A stretch of 64,000 nt of DNA from Candidatus Dactylopiibacterium sp. (GCA_031119555.1 JAVHXQ010000012.1:1-64000), one strand, 5' to 3'. Counted from the stretch's first letter, positions 1-9,793 are shown. Program-made: numbers and translations. Notes: generated by a model from the sequence alone, not told the origin.

Positions 1-516
1 AACGGCTTCAAGACCACCATCCGCGTGCTCTCCGACCCGCCCTTCATCAACATCGCCACCAACCTGCAGGCCACGCTCGCGATGGGCGGCATCCAGGCCA
101 GCGTGGTGCCGGGCACCGGCAACCAGGTGTATGGCGCGATGCGCGACCGCAACTTCGAGATCATCGTCGGCCGTGGCGGTGGCGGTGCCGAACCGCACCC
201 GCACAGCAGCCTGCGCTCGCTCGTCTACAACCCCGACAACGCGGACGCGGCGAAGCTCACGAACTTCCAGGGCTGGCGCACTTCCTTCATCAGCCCGGAG
301 ATCAACGCGCTGATCGAGAAGGCCGAGGTCGAGAAGGACGCGAAGGCGCAGACCGCGATGTACCAGGAAATCCAGAAGCTCTACGACACCCAGGTCGGCG
401 CCATCCAGCCCGTTTCGCAGATGGTCGACACCGTGGTGCTGCAGAAGGACATCCGCAACTTCAAGGGCCACCCCGCCGCCACCACGCACTGGCGCGACGT
501 TTACAAGCAACGCTGA
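1..516 (+). CDS. ABC transporter substrate-binding protein, family 5 (C-terminal part)
   Basis: This is the C-terminal 171 residues of a periplasmic solute-binding protein; the frame is open from base 1, so the gene begins upstream of the window. The ending, with its NALIEKAEVEKDAKAQ helix, the MYQEIQKLY segment and the closing WRDVYKQR, has the shape of SBP_bac_5 (DppA/OppA) proteins, which bind peptides, oligosaccharides or other small solutes for an ABC importer. It lies 75 bases before two permease genes and two ATPase genes on the same strand, so it is almost certainly the binding component of that importer. The substrate cannot be read from the sequence. Adjacent uronate/aldarate genes make an acidic sugar or oligosaccharide a reasonable guess, but many family-5 systems carry peptides. 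Confidence 0.85.
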   Translation, partial: NGFKTTIRVLSDPPFINIATNLQATLAMGGIQASVVPGTGNQVYGAMRDRNFEIIVGRGGGGAEPHPHSSLRSLVYNPDNADAAKLTNFQGWRTSFISPEINALIEKAEVEKDAKAQTAMYQEIQKLYDTQVGAIQPVSQMVDTVVLQKDIRNFKGHPAATTHWRDVYKQR

Positions 517-523
517 TGCTTGG

Positions 524-561
524 GTCATCCCCGCCCCCGGCGGGGTGGGGATGACATTTTT
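524..561 (+). terminator. Hairpin with T-tract inside the ABC operon
   Basis: The arms GTCATCCCC (524-532) and GGGGATGAC (547-555) are perfect inverted repeats, extended inward by GCCCC/GGGGT pairing. They are followed by a run of five T at 557-561. It starts 8 bases after the binding-protein stop codon and ends 30 bases before the first permease. It probably acts as a partial terminator or mRNA stabiliser that makes the binding protein more abundant than the membrane parts. Confidence 0.7.
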
Positions 562-591
562 CAGCCCTGACCGTTTCTTCCGGAGTCAGAC

Positions 592-1638
592 ATGACCACT
601 CTTTCGCTTCGCCTGCCGGGGCTCACCACGCGCCGCGCAGCGGGCCTCGGGCGCCGTCTCGCGATTGTCGCGGTGACGCTGCTGGGCCTGCTCACGCTGA
701 CCTTCTTCATCGGTCGCGTGATGCCGCTGGACCCCGTGCTTTCCATCGTCGGCTCCGATGCCGACCAGTCGACCTACGACCAGGTCTTCAAGCAGCTGGG
801 CCTCGACCGCCCGCTCTACGTGCAGTTCGCCTATTACCTGCGCGACCTCGCCCATGGCGACCTCGGTCGCGCGCTGCTGACCGGCAATGCGGTCACGGCC
901 GACATCGCCCGCGTGTTCCCGGCCACCATCGAACTGGCCACGCTCGCGATCCTGTTCGGCACCTGTGCCGGCGTGCCCCTGGGCGTGTTCGCCGCCACCC
1001 ACAAGGGCCGCCTGGGTGACCAGGTGGTGCGCGTGATCAGCCTCTGCGGCTACTCGGTGCCGGTCTTCTGGTTCGGCATGATGGGCCTCATCATCTTCTA
1101 CGCCTGGCTGGGCTGGGCCGGTGGCGCGGGCCGCATCGACCTCGCCTACGACGGTCTCGTGCAGGGCCGCACCGGCATGCTGCTGATCGACTCGGCGCTG
1201 GCCGGCGAGTGGGAAGTGTTCCAGAACGCCATCAAGTACATCACCTTGCCCGCCTGCATCCTGGGCCTGCACTCGATGGCCTACATCGCCCGCATGACGC
1301 GTGCCTTCATGCTCGCGCAGCTCTCGCAGGAATACATCATCACGGCGCGCGTGAAGGGGCTCTCCGAGCGCGAGGTGATCTGGCGCCACGCCTTCCGCAA
1401 CATCCTCGTGCAGCTGCTCACCATCGTGGCGCTCGCCTACGGCGGCCTGCTCGAAGGCGCCGTGCTGATCGAGACCGTGTTCGCCTGGCCGGGCTTCGGC
1501 AGCTACCTCACGAGCAGCCTGCTGCTGGGCGACATGAACGCCGTGATGGGCTGCGTGCTCCTCATCGGCATCATCTTCGTGACCCTGAACCTGGTGGCCG
1601 ACGCGCTGTATCAGGTCTTCGACCCCCGGACCCGCTGA
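592..1638 (+). CDS. ABC transporter permease, DppB/OppB family
   Basis: This 348-aa integral membrane protein is one of the two permeases of a family-5 ABC importer. It has an N-terminal hydrophobic segment at about residues 22-45 (LAIVAVTLLGLLTLTFFIGRV), the family sequence GLDRPLYVQFAYYLRDLAHGDLGRALL shortly after it, and further membrane segments. The EAA-type loop is near residues 255-275 (TARVKGLSEREVIWRHAFRN), the part that docks on the ATPase. Length and order match DppB. The ATG is preceded by CGGAG. The next gene starts one base after its stop codon, so translation is probably coupled. Confidence 0.93.
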   Translation: MTTLSLRLPGLTTRRAAGLGRRLAIVAVTLLGLLTLTFFIGRVMPLDPVLSIVGSDADQSTYDQVFKQLGLDRPLYVQFAYYLRDLAHGDLGRALLTGNAVTADIARVFPATIELATLAILFGTCAGVPLGVFAATHKGRLGDQVVRVISLCGYSVPVFWFGMMGLIIFYAWLGWAGGAGRIDLAYDGLVQGRTGMLLIDSALAGEWEVFQNAIKYITLPACILGLHSMAYIARMTRAFMLAQLSQEYIITARVKGLSEREVIWRHAFRNILVQLLTIVALAYGGLLEGAVLIETVFAWPGFGSYLTSSLLLGDMNAVMGCVLLIGIIFVTLNLVADALYQVFDPRTR

Positions 1639-1639
1639 C

Positions 1640-2551
1640 ATGAGTGCCACCATGACCATGACCGCATCCAAGACGGCGCCCGGCGGCGCCCCGCAATCCT
1701 CCGCCCAGGCCCTGCGCCAGAACCTCGGCCGCAGCGCGCGCAAGCTCCTGCGCAACCCGCTTTCCGTCGCCGGGCTCGTCGTGATCCTCGCGCTGCTGCT
1801 GGTTGCCGCCTTCGCGCCCTGGATCGCCACCCACGATCCGCTCGCGCAGGATCTCGCCAACACGCTCAAGGCACCGAGCGCGGCGCACTGGTTCGGCACC
1901 GACGAGTATGGCCGCGACATCTTCAGCCGCCTCGTCTATGGCTCGCGCATCACGCTCTACATCATCTCGCTGGTGACCGTGATCGTCGGCCCCGTCGGTC
2001 TCACGATCGGCGTGGTGTCGGGCTACTTCGGCGGCTGGATCGATACCGTCTTCATGCGCATCACCGACATCTTCGTGTCCTTCCCCGGCCTCGTGCTGGC
2101 GCTGGCCTTCGTGGCCGCGCTGGGCCCGGGCCTGGACCACGCCGTGATCGCCATCGCGCTCACCGCCTGGCCGCCCATCGCCCGTCTGGCGCGCGCCGAG
2201 ACGCTGTCGCTGCGCAAGGCCGACTTCATCGTCGCGGTGCAGCTGCAGGGCGCCTCGCCGCTGCGCATCCTGACCCGCCACGTGGCGCCGATGTGCCTGT
2301 CGTCGGTGGTGGTGCGCCTGACCATGAACATGGCCGGCATCATCCTGACCGCCGCGGGCCTGGGCTTCCTGGGTCTGGGCGCGCAGCCGCCGGTGCCCGA
2401 GTGGGGCGCCATGATCTCGGCCGGCCGCCGCTACATGCTCGAGTGCTGGTGGCTCGTGGCCATGCCCGGCATGGCGATCATGATGGTCAGCCTGGCCTTC
2501 AACCTCTTCGGCGACGGCATGCGCGACGTGCTCGATCCGCGCAGCGAATAA
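1640..2551 (+). CDS. ABC transporter permease, DppC/OppC family
   Basis: This 303-aa protein is the second permease of the importer. Residues 1-35 are a polar N-terminal tail, followed by a first membrane helix (SVAGLVVILALLLVAAFAPWIA) and the DppC-type periplasmic motif HWFGTDEYGRDIFSRLVYGSR. The transport core follows, with the EAA loop ARAETLSLRKADFIVAVQLQGAS and a C-terminal GDGMRDVLDPR, which is characteristic of the family. Its ATG lies one base after the upstream permease stop codon. The ATPase gene starts 10 bases downstream behind an AAGGAG ribosome-binding site. Confidence 0.93.
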   Translation: MSATMTMTASKTAPGGAPQSSAQALRQNLGRSARKLLRNPLSVAGLVVILALLLVAAFAPWIATHDPLAQDLANTLKAPSAAHWFGTDEYGRDIFSRLVYGSRITLYIISLVTVIVGPVGLTIGVVSGYFGGWIDTVFMRITDIFVSFPGLVLALAFVAALGPGLDHAVIAIALTAWPPIARLARAETLSLRKADFIVAVQLQGASPLRILTRHVAPMCLSSVVVRLTMNMAGIILTAAGLGFLGLGAQPPVPEWGAMISAGRRYMLECWWLVAMPGMAIMMVSLAFNLFGDGMRDVLDPRSE

Positions 2552-2561
2552 GGAGCAAGCC

Positions 2562-3407
2562 ATGAACACCACCGCACCCAAGCTGCACGTCGATGATCTG
2601 CGCGTGGCCTTCCGCACCGGCGAAGGCCTCGTCGAGGCCGTGCGCGGCATCTCCTTCGATCTGGGCCAGGAAAAGCTCGCGATCGTGGGCGAATCCGGCT
2701 CCGGCAAGTCCACCGTGGGGCGCAGCCTGCTGCGCCTGCATCCGCGCAGCGCGCAGGTCACGGCGCGCGCCATGCAGTTCGGTTCCACCGATCTGCTCAC
2801 CTGCAGCGAGAAGACCATGCAGGGCATCCGCGGCCGCCGCATCTCGATGATCATGCAGGACCCGAAGTACTCGCTGAACCCCGTCATGCGCGTCGGCGAC
2901 CAGATCGCCGAAGCCTTCCTGTCGCACCACAGGGTGTCGCGCAAGGAGGCCGAGGAACGCACGCTGGCCATGCTGGAAGCCGTGCGCATCCGCGAGCCCC
3001 GGCGCGTGTTCCGCCTCTATCCGCACGAAGTCTCGGGCGGCATGGGCCAGCGCATCATGATCGCGATGATGCTGATCACCGAACCCGAGATCGTCATCGC
3101 CGACGAGCCCACTTCCGCGCTGGACGTGTCGGTGCGCCTGCAGGTGCTCGCCACGCTCGACGATCTGGTCGGCCAGCGCGGCCTGGGCCTGATCTTCATC
3201 AGCCACGACCTCAACCTCGTGCGCAGTTTCTGCGACCGCGTGCTCGTGATGTACGCCGGCCGTGTCGTCGAATCCATCGCGGCGGCCGACCTCGAGCATG
3301 CGCAGCATCCCTATACCCGCGGCCTGCTGGCCGCCCTGCCCAGCGTCGACGAACGCCGCGAGCGCCTGCCGGTGCTCCAGCGCGACCCCGCCTGGCTCGC
3401 AGCCTGA
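2562..3407 (+). CDS. ABC transporter ATP-binding protein, DppD/OppD family
   Basis: This 281-aa cytoplasmic ATPase energises the family-5 importer. The Walker A motif is GESGSGKST near residue 44, the Q-loop region is MIMQDPKYSLNP, the signature is SGGMGQR (an M replaces the usual Q in SGGQ), the Walker B is IVIADEPTSALD, and the switch histidine is in FISHDL. At 281 residues it is shorter than typical DppD (about 325) because the C-terminal oligopeptide/iron-sulfur extension is abbreviated. The C-terminal HPYTRGLLAALPS is the usual family ending. It is translated just before a second ATPase, and the two should form a heterodimer. Confidence 0.92.
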   Translation: MNTTAPKLHVDDLRVAFRTGEGLVEAVRGISFDLGQEKLAIVGESGSGKSTVGRSLLRLHPRSAQVTARAMQFGSTDLLTCSEKTMQGIRGRRISMIMQDPKYSLNPVMRVGDQIAEAFLSHHRVSRKEAEERTLAMLEAVRIREPRRVFRLYPHEVSGGMGQRIMIAMMLITEPEIVIADEPTSALDVSVRLQVLATLDDLVGQRGLGLIFISHDLNLVRSFCDRVLVMYAGRVVESIAAADLEHAQHPYTRGLLAALPSVDERRERLPVLQRDPAWLAA

Positions 3408-3418
3408 GGAGAATCCAC

Positions 3419-4222
<804 letters not shown>

Positions 4223-4239
4223 GCGGACGGAGAGCGCAC

Positions 4240-5040
4240 ATGGAACGCATCCCGAACCGCTTCAAGCAGGCCCTCGCCCGGGGCGACCTGCAGATCGGCC
4301 TGTGGTCGCACCTTTCCAGCCACGTCAGCACCGAAGTCATCGGCAGCGCCGGCTTCGACTGGATCGTGCTGGACGCCGAACACTCGCCCAACGAAACCTT
4401 CCTCCTGCACCAGCAACTGCAGGCGCTGGTCGAAGGGGGCGCGAGCCCCGTCGTGCGCGTGGCCTGGAACGACAAGGTGCTCATCAAGCGCGTGCTCGAC
4501 ATCGGCGCGCAGACCTTGCTGATCCCCTACGTGCAGGATGCCGCCGAGGCCGCCGCCGCGGTGGCCGCCACGCGCTATCCCACGCATGGCGGCCAGCGCG
4601 GCTTCACGGGCCTGTCGCGCGCCTCGCGCTTCGGCCGCATCAAGGATTATCACGAGCATGCGCACGAGGAAGTCTGCGTGATCGTGCAGGTCGAAACCCT
4701 GGAAGCGCTCGCGCAGATCGAGGCCATCGCGGCCATCGAGGGCGTCGACGGGATCTTCATCGGCCCGGGCGACCTCTCCACGGCGATGGGCCACATCGGC
4801 AACCCCGGTCACGCCGACGTGCAGGCCGCGATCCACGATGCGGTCGCGCGCATCCTCGCGACCGGCAAGCCGGCCGGCATCCTCACCGGCGACGAGGCGC
4901 AGGCGCGCCAGTACATCGAGTGGGGCTGCCGCTTCACGGCCGTGGGCGCCGACATCGCGCTGCTCGCGCGGGCCTCGGAGCAGCTCGCGGCGCGTTTCCA
5001 GCCGCTCAAGATTGCCCGGACCGCGCTGCGGTCCGCCTGA
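4240..5040 (+). CDS. HpcH/HpaI family aldolase (GarL-type)
   Basis: This 266-aa class II aldolase of the HpcH/HpaI family cleaves 2-keto-3-deoxy acids to pyruvate plus an aldehyde. The metal ligands are visible as the Glu of VQVETLEAL and the Asp of FIGPGDLSTAMG. The active-site sequence VLDAEHSPN and the phosphate/arginine region VRVAWNDKVLIKRVLD are typical of GarL and HpaI. The start chosen is the ATG behind GGACGGAGAG. It is followed by a GarR-type reductase. That suggests the E. coli-like pair: 5-keto-4-deoxyglucarate to pyruvate plus tartronate semialdehyde, then reduction to glycerate. Substrate specificity in this family is loose, so the exact keto acid is inferred. Confidence 0.88.
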   Translation: MERIPNRFKQALARGDLQIGLWSHLSSHVSTEVIGSAGFDWIVLDAEHSPNETFLLHQQLQALVEGGASPVVRVAWNDKVLIKRVLDIGAQTLLIPYVQDAAEAAAAVAATRYPTHGGQRGFTGLSRASRFGRIKDYHEHAHEEVCVIVQVETLEALAQIEAIAAIEGVDGIFIGPGDLSTAMGHIGNPGHADVQAAIHDAVARILATGKPAGILTGDEAQARQYIEWGCRFTAVGADIALLARASEQLAARFQPLKIARTALRSA

Positions 5041-5086
5041 CGGCCGGTCCTGAGCCGGTCCCAAGAACTTTTCACTGGAGCCAAAC

Positions 5087-5977
5087 ATGCAGAAACTCGG
5101 ATTCGTCGGCCTCGGCATCATGGGCGCGCCCATGGCGGCACGCCTCATCGCGGCGGGCCACACGGTCTATCTCCACACCCTGGGCGGTGCGCCCGCCGCG
5201 CTCGTGGAAGCCGGCGGCAAGGCCTGCGCCTCGGGCAAGGAAGTCGCGCAGCATGCCGACATCATTTTCACGATGGTGCCCGACACCCCCCACGTGGCCG
5301 CCGCGCTGTTCGAGGCCGACGGCATCGCCGAGGGCCTGGCGGCCGGCAAGATCGTCGTCGACATGAGCTCCATCTCGCCGATCGAGACCAAGGTCTTCGC
5401 CGAGCGCATCAAGGCGCTGGGCTGCGGCTACCTCGACGCGCCCGTCTCGGGCGGCGAAGTGGGCGCCAAGGGCGGCACGCTCTCCATCATGGTCGGCGGC
5501 GACGAAGCCACCTTCGAGCGCGTGCGTCCGCTGTTCGAGGTGATGGGCAAGAACATCACCCTCGTGGGCGCCAATGGCGACGGCCAGACCGCCAAGGTCG
5601 CCAACCAGATGATCGTCGCGATGAACATCGAAGCCGTCGGCGAAGCGCTGCTGTTCGCCTCGCGCGCGGGCGCGGACCCGGCCAAGGTGCGGCAGGCGCT
5701 CATGGGCGGCTTCGCGTCCTCGAAGATCCTCGAAGTGCATGGCGAACGCATGATCAACCGCACCTTCAACCCGGGCTTCCGCATCGAGCTGCATCAGAAG
5801 GACCTCAACCTCGCGCTCTCGGCCGCGCGCGCGCTGGGCGTGTCGCTGCCCAACACCGCGAGCTGCCAGGAACTCTTCAACACCTGCGCCGCGCACGGCG
5901 GCAAGGGCTGGGACCACTCCGGCCTCGTGCGCGCGCTGGAGATCATGGCCAACTTCGAAGTCGGCCAGAAGGCCTGA
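5087..5977 (+). CDS. garR: 2-hydroxy-3-oxopropionate (tartronate semialdehyde) reductase, GarR/GlxR type
   Basis: This 296-aa NAD(P)-dependent beta-hydroxyacid dehydrogenase has the dinucleotide-binding GLGIMGAPMAARL at the N-terminus. The substrate-binding DAPVSGGEVGAKGGTLSIMVGG lies near residue 120, and the catalytic lysine is in the AKVANQ motif near residue 171. The C-terminal NPGFRIELHQKDLNLALSAA is characteristic of GarR/GlxR rather than 3-hydroxyisobutyrate dehydrogenase. It reduces tartronate semialdehyde to D-glycerate in the cytoplasm. Placement directly after the GarL-type aldolase (46-base gap, GGAG ribosome-binding site) supports that reading. The symbol reflects family and context. 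Confidence 0.87.
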   Translation: MQKLGFVGLGIMGAPMAARLIAAGHTVYLHTLGGAPAALVEAGGKACASGKEVAQHADIIFTMVPDTPHVAAALFEADGIAEGLAAGKIVVDMSSISPIETKVFAERIKALGCGYLDAPVSGGEVGAKGGTLSIMVGGDEATFERVRPLFEVMGKNITLVGANGDGQTAKVANQMIVAMNIEAVGEALLFASRAGADPAKVRQALMGGFASSKILEVHGERMINRTFNPGFRIELHQKDLNLALSAARALGVSLPNTASCQELFNTCAAHGGKGWDHSGLVRALEIMANFEVGQKA

Positions 5978-6135
5978 CGACCCACCGGCCGGCCCCGTGC
6001 CGGCTGGCGGATGACAGCGTGTTCCCGTCCCCGTGGCGGGTCCGGAGCCGGTCCGGGCCCGCTGCGGGGGTGCGGGAGCCGGCGCCCCGCAGCGCACCGC
6101 GCGCGGGCGTCCAACAGGAAAACCGGGGAGGCAGC

Positions 6136-7047
6136 ATGGACCGTCGTCATTTTCTGCAAGCCGCGGCCGTCGGGGCGATCGCGGCACCGCTGGGCTGTGC
6201 GACGCCTGGCGCCGCGCGCCCGCCGCTTCTGATCGATTCGCACGTACACGTCTGGAAGCGCGACCCGGCCTTTCCGTTCTCGCCGGACCGCAAGCCCCCC
6301 ACGACCGATGCCACGGCGGAGACGCTGCTGGATCTCATGGCGGCCCACGGCGTGGCGCGCACCGTGCTGATCCAGATGATTCACTACAAGTGGGACAACC
6401 GCTATCTGGCGGACGTGCTGCGGCGCTACCCGGACCGCTTCCTCGGCGTCTGCCGCGTGAATCCGGAAGACCCCGCCGCGCCCGACACGCTGAGCGCGCT
6501 GGTCGAGCGCGACGGCTTTCGCGGCGTGCGCATCAGCCCCTATGCCAGCGCCGAGTACGACTGGATCGCGGGCCCGCTGATGCCGCCGCTGTGGCGCCGC
6601 TGCAGCGAGCTGAAGATTCCGATGACGGTGCTGACCGAGGCGCCGCGCCTGCCCCAGCTGGTTCCGCTGATCGAGCGCAACCCCGAGCTGACCGTGGTCA
6701 TAGACCACATGGCCGACGTGAAGCCCGACCGCCCCGACGAGTGCGCCGCCCTGTTCGCGCTGGCGCGTTTTCCGCGCGTGTTCGTCAAGGTCTCGCACCT
6801 GTGGTCGATCTCGAGCCAAACGTATCCCTATGCGGATTCCATGGCCTTGTTCAAGCAGCTGTGCGACCGCTTCGGCCCCGAGCGCCTGATGTGGGGCACG
6901 GACTGGCCGGTCTCCCTGCCGCACCAGCCCTACGGCCGCATCGTCGAGCTGTACCGCGATCACCTGGACTTCCTCTCCCCGGCCGAACGGCGGCAGATCC
7001 TCTCCGGCACCGTCCAGCGCGTGTGGCCCTTCGGCCTCACGGCCTGA
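6136..7047 (+). CDS. Tat-exported amidohydrolase-2 family protein (lactonase-like)
   Basis: This 303-aa TIM-barrel hydrolase of the amidohydrolase-2 family includes 2-pyrone-4,6-dicarboxylate lactonase, fuconolactonase and D-galactarolactone isomerase. The metal-site HVHVW starts the barrel, VVIDHMADVKPD carries the central histidine, and MWGTDWPVSLP near the end carries the catalytic Asp. It begins with a twin-arginine signal (MDRRHFLQAAAVGAIAAPLGC), so it should be folded and exported. The Cys in PLGC may be lipidated, but the lipobox is weak. I chose the ATG at 6136 because GGGGAGG precedes it. Neighbouring aldarate genes hint at a lactone of an acid sugar. Known aldarate lactonases are usually cytoplasmic, which makes the export odd. 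Confidence 0.75.
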   Translation: MDRRHFLQAAAVGAIAAPLGCATPGAARPPLLIDSHVHVWKRDPAFPFSPDRKPPTTDATAETLLDLMAAHGVARTVLIQMIHYKWDNRYLADVLRRYPDRFLGVCRVNPEDPAAPDTLSALVERDGFRGVRISPYASAEYDWIAGPLMPPLWRRCSELKIPMTVLTEAPRLPQLVPLIERNPELTVVIDHMADVKPDRPDECAALFALARFPRVFVKVSHLWSISSQTYPYADSMALFKQLCDRFGPERLMWGTDWPVSLPHQPYGRIVELYRDHLDFLSPAERRQILSGTVQRVWPFGLTA

Positions 7048-7060
7048 GACAGCGCATCGC

Positions 7061-7083
7061 CCGCCCGCCGGCGGGCGGCGTTT
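7061..7083 (+). terminator. GC-rich palindrome after the amidohydrolase
   Basis: An 18-bp perfect palindrome (7061-7078, CCGCCCGCC/GGCGGGCGG) begins 13 bases after the stop codon and is followed by CGTTT. The stem is strong but the T-tract is short, so it is a weak terminator candidate ending the import/catabolism operon before the chemoreceptor. Confidence 0.45.
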
Positions 7084-7175
7084 CCTCAAGAACGGCCGGG
7101 TCCGGGCCGTAGTTCCGGATGCGATATGACGATCGGGACCTGGCGGGGGCCGGGCCGAACAGAAAAGAGGACTTC

Positions 7176-8792
7176 ATGAAACTCACGATTGCGCGACGCC
7201 TCTGGGCGATGGTGGCCCTGTCGGTGGCGGCGTTGCTGGCGGTCGGCATCACGGGGGTGCAGACGGCCTACTCGGTCAAGGGCAATCTCGACACGATGAC
7301 CACCGAACTCATGCCCAGCCAGTACACGCTGAGCCAGGTCACGCGGGCCATCATCAACCTGCGCCTGGCGCTGCTCACCCACGTGCTGGCCGACGAGGAA
7401 GGCAAGGCCGCGCAGGACAAGCGCATCGCCGAACTCAAGACCCAGCTCGGCGAACTCACCGACGAGTACGCCAGCAAGATGGCCTCGACCGAGACCGACC
7501 GCGAGATGATCGCCGAGGACAAGCGGCGCATCGCGCTCTATCTCGAAGAGGCCGACAAGCTCGTGGCCGCCTCGCGGGCGGCGGACCCCGACGCCATCAA
7601 GGAAGGCATCGAGACGGTGCGCAAGGCCGCCATCAACGTCAATGGCTCGGTCACGCCGCACGTGAAATACAACGACAAGCTCGTCGCCGAAGGCAACGCC
7701 CGCGCGGAAGCCGCCGTGGCGCGCGGCGTGTGGCTGAACCTCACCTGGCTCGGCGTCGGCATCGTGGCCGTGCTCGCGCTGGCGGCCTGGCTCGTGCGCT
7801 CGGTCACGCGCGGGCTGGACGAACTGCGCGACGGCGTGACGCGCGTCGAACACTCGCTCGACATGCGCCACCGCGTGCCGGTGCGCAGCCAGGACGAACT
7901 CGGCGCCACCGCGGTGGCCTTCAATCGCCTGCTCGAACGCATGCAGGGCAGCCTGCGCTCGGTGGCCGACGTGGCCCGCGAGCTGGGCCAGGCGTCCCTC
8001 GCCGCCACCGACACCGCGTCGCGGCTTGCCGACGCCTCGTCGCAGCAGAGCAATTCGGCCGCCAGCATGGCGGCGAGCATCGAGGAACTCACGGTCAGCA
8101 TCAACCACGTGGGCGACCGCGCCGCGCAGACCAACGAACGCGTGGGTGCCGCCGGCGCGCTGGCCACCCAGGGCGAGACCGTGGTGCAGCAGACGGTGGA
8201 CGACATCCAGCGCATCGCCGACACGGTGCAGGCTTCGGCGGGCGCCATCGACGGGCTGGAAGCCCGCAGCGAGAGCATTGCCGACGTCATCAAGGTGATC
8301 CAGGACGTGGCCGACCAGACCAACCTGCTCGCGCTCAACGCGGCCATCGAGGCGGCACGCGCGGGCGAACAGGGGCGCGGCTTCGCGGTGGTGGCCGACG
8401 AAGTGCGCAAGCTCGCCGAGCGCACCGCGCAATCGACGCGCCAGATCACCGAGACCATCGGCGCGATGCGCCACGAAGCCCATACCGCCTCGCACAGCAT
8501 GCGCGGCGCCGTGGAGCAGGTGAGCCAGAGCGTGACGCGTGCCGGCCAGGCCAGCGAAGCGATCCGGGGCATCGGCAGCGGCGCGCGCGAGTCGGTCTCG
8601 ATGGTGGCGGAAATCACCGATGCGATCCGCGAACAGAGCGAGGCGAGCAACTCCGTGGCGCAGACCGTGGAGCGCATCGCGCAGATGTCCGAGGAAAGTG
8701 CGGCCGCCGCCCAGCAAGGCGCACAGGCCGCGCAGGGGCTGGACGCGCTTGCCCGGCGCATGCACGGCGAGGTGGCGCGCTACACCTTGTGA
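7176..8792 (+). CDS. Methyl-accepting chemotaxis protein
   Basis: This is a 538-aa transmembrane chemoreceptor. An N-terminal helix at about residues 9-31 and a second near 190-210 ([19 protein letters not shown]) bracket a roughly 155-residue, mostly helical periplasmic sensor of four-helix-bundle type. A HAMP domain ([17 protein letters not shown]) follows. The cytoplasmic signalling tip carries the nearly invariant [38 protein letters not shown]. There is no C-terminal CheR/CheB-tethering pentapeptide; the protein ends [13 protein letters not shown]. The start is the ATG behind AAAGAGG. Its position after an uptake/catabolic operon suggests it may sense the same nutrient, but the ligand is unknown. 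Confidence 0.93.
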   Translation: MKLTIARRLWAMVALSVAALLAVGITGVQTAYSVKGNLDTMTTELMPSQYTLSQVTRAIINLRLALLTHVLADEEGKAAQDKRIAELKTQLGELTDEYASKMASTETDREMIAEDKRRIALYLEEADKLVAASRAADPDAIKEGIETVRKAAINVNGSVTPHVKYNDKLVAEGNARAEAAVARGVWLNLTWLGVGIVAVLALAAWLVRSVTRGLDELRDGVTRVEHSLDMRHRVPVRSQDELGATAVAFNRLLERMQGSLRSVADVARELGQASLAATDTASRLADASSQQSNSAASMAASIEELTVSINHVGDRAAQTNERVGAAGALATQGETVVQQTVDDIQRIADTVQASAGAIDGLEARSESIADVIKVIQDVADQTNLLALNAAIEAARAGEQGRGFAVVADEVRKLAERTAQSTRQITETIGAMRHEAHTASHSMRGAVEQVSQSVTRAGQASEAIRGIGSGARESVSMVAEITDAIREQSEASNSVAQTVERIAQMSEESAAAAQQGAQAAQGLDALARRMHGEVARYTL

Positions 8793-9018
8793 CGCGCCGC
8801 CCGGGCGTCCGGGCGCCGGGGCGGGCGCGATGCGCGGTTGCGCGCAAGCAACACCGTGGCGGGGGGCGCGGGATAATTCCACCGGCATGGCGCCGGCGGG
8901 TGAAGAATGCGCCCCGCACCGCATGCGGACGATGAAACCTGATTCGCGGCGGACTGCCCCCGCGGGTGCCTCCTGCGCCCCGGGGCGCCTGTGCATCCAT
9001 TACCCGGGGAGTCGAATC

Positions 9019-9738
9019 ATGAAAATCGGAGTCACCGCGTTGCTGCTGGGCTTGCTCTCGAGCGCGCTCTTCGCCCAGAGCGCGCCCACGGCGCCAGCGC
9101 GCATCAAGGCCGGCGACAAGGTCCGCGTCTCGGTGCAGACCTACGCGCAGGAAGATGCGTTCTCGCCCCCTGCGCTGCGGGACAAGCGTCTGGCGGCGAC
9201 CTACCTGGTCGAGTCGGACGACGGCACGGAGCGTGTGCTGAAGTACGCGAATGACAATCGCGACGTGTATGACAAGCGCGCGGCGCTCGTCGCCGTCATC
9301 CGGAACGGCGTCCGCAAGGATCTGGCACCGGCCGGCATCAAGCACTGGAAGCCGGCCGGCGAACTCGCGCCGGGCATGAAGTGGTCCTTCACGACGCTCG
9401 AGTCGTCGCCGGCCACCAATGCGCCCGAGCACATCTGCGATTTCGACGGGGCTTACCAGGCGAGTTCCAGCGGTGGCGTGCGCGTCGTCAATATCGATGG
9501 CAAGCCGGCGCGGCTGACGGTGGTCGTGGTGGACGTGGAGGGACGCCTCAACTGGCGCGGCTGCGATGGCTCGGCCCTGCGCGTGAAGGAGCGCTACGTG
9601 TACTCGGCGGATCTCGATCTGCTGCTCGAGCGCGACACGCTGCACCAGGACCCGTTCGGCAAGATGCTCGGCGGTTCCGGCAACCTGATGATGAAGGTGA
9701 CCGCCGTCACGACGGCAGCGCCCGCCGTGGGGCCATGA
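9019..9738 (+). CDS. Exported protein of unknown function
   Basis: This 239-aa protein has a clear Sec signal peptide (MKIGVTALLLGLLSSALFAQS, cleavage probably after AQS or nearby). The mature part looks like a beta-rich periplasmic domain, with alternating hydrophobic strands such as ARLTVVVVDVEGRL. It has two cysteines (HICDFDG and WRGCDGS) that could form a disulfide. I do not recognise the family. It stands alone between the chemoreceptor and the convergent uxu operon, with 226 bases before it. The ATG at 9019 gives the signal peptide its charged N-end. Confidence 0.7.
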   Translation: MKIGVTALLLGLLSSALFAQSAPTAPARIKAGDKVRVSVQTYAQEDAFSPPALRDKRLAATYLVESDDGTERVLKYANDNRDVYDKRAALVAVIRNGVRKDLAPAGIKHWKPAGELAPGMKWSFTTLESSPATNAPEHICDFDGAYQASSSGGVRVVNIDGKPARLTVVVVDVEGRLNWRGCDGSALRVKERYVYSADLDLLLERDTLHQDPFGKMLGGSGNLMMKVTAVTTAAPAVGP

Positions 9739-9772
9739 AAAAGCCCCCGCCTCCTGCCGGAGTGCGGGGGCT
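9737..9772 (-). terminator. Rho-independent terminator of the uxu operon
   Basis: AGCCCCCGC (9742-9750) pairs with GCGGGGGCT (9764-9772). On the minus strand the hairpin is followed by TTTTT (9738-9742). It lies 21 bases beyond the uxuA stop codon and overlaps the very end of the convergent exported-protein gene. Confidence 0.85.
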
Positions 9773-9793
9773 GCGCCGGATGCGGGGGAGGGA

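Noticed and set aside
586-1920. 444-codon minus-strand frame opposite the permease
   Set aside because: His/Asp/Gly/Arg-rich shadow of the permease codons.
5041-5086. Hairpin between the aldolase and reductase genes
   Set aside because: GGCCGGTCC and GAGCCGGTCCC are partly direct copies rather than a good inverted repeat, with no T-tract.
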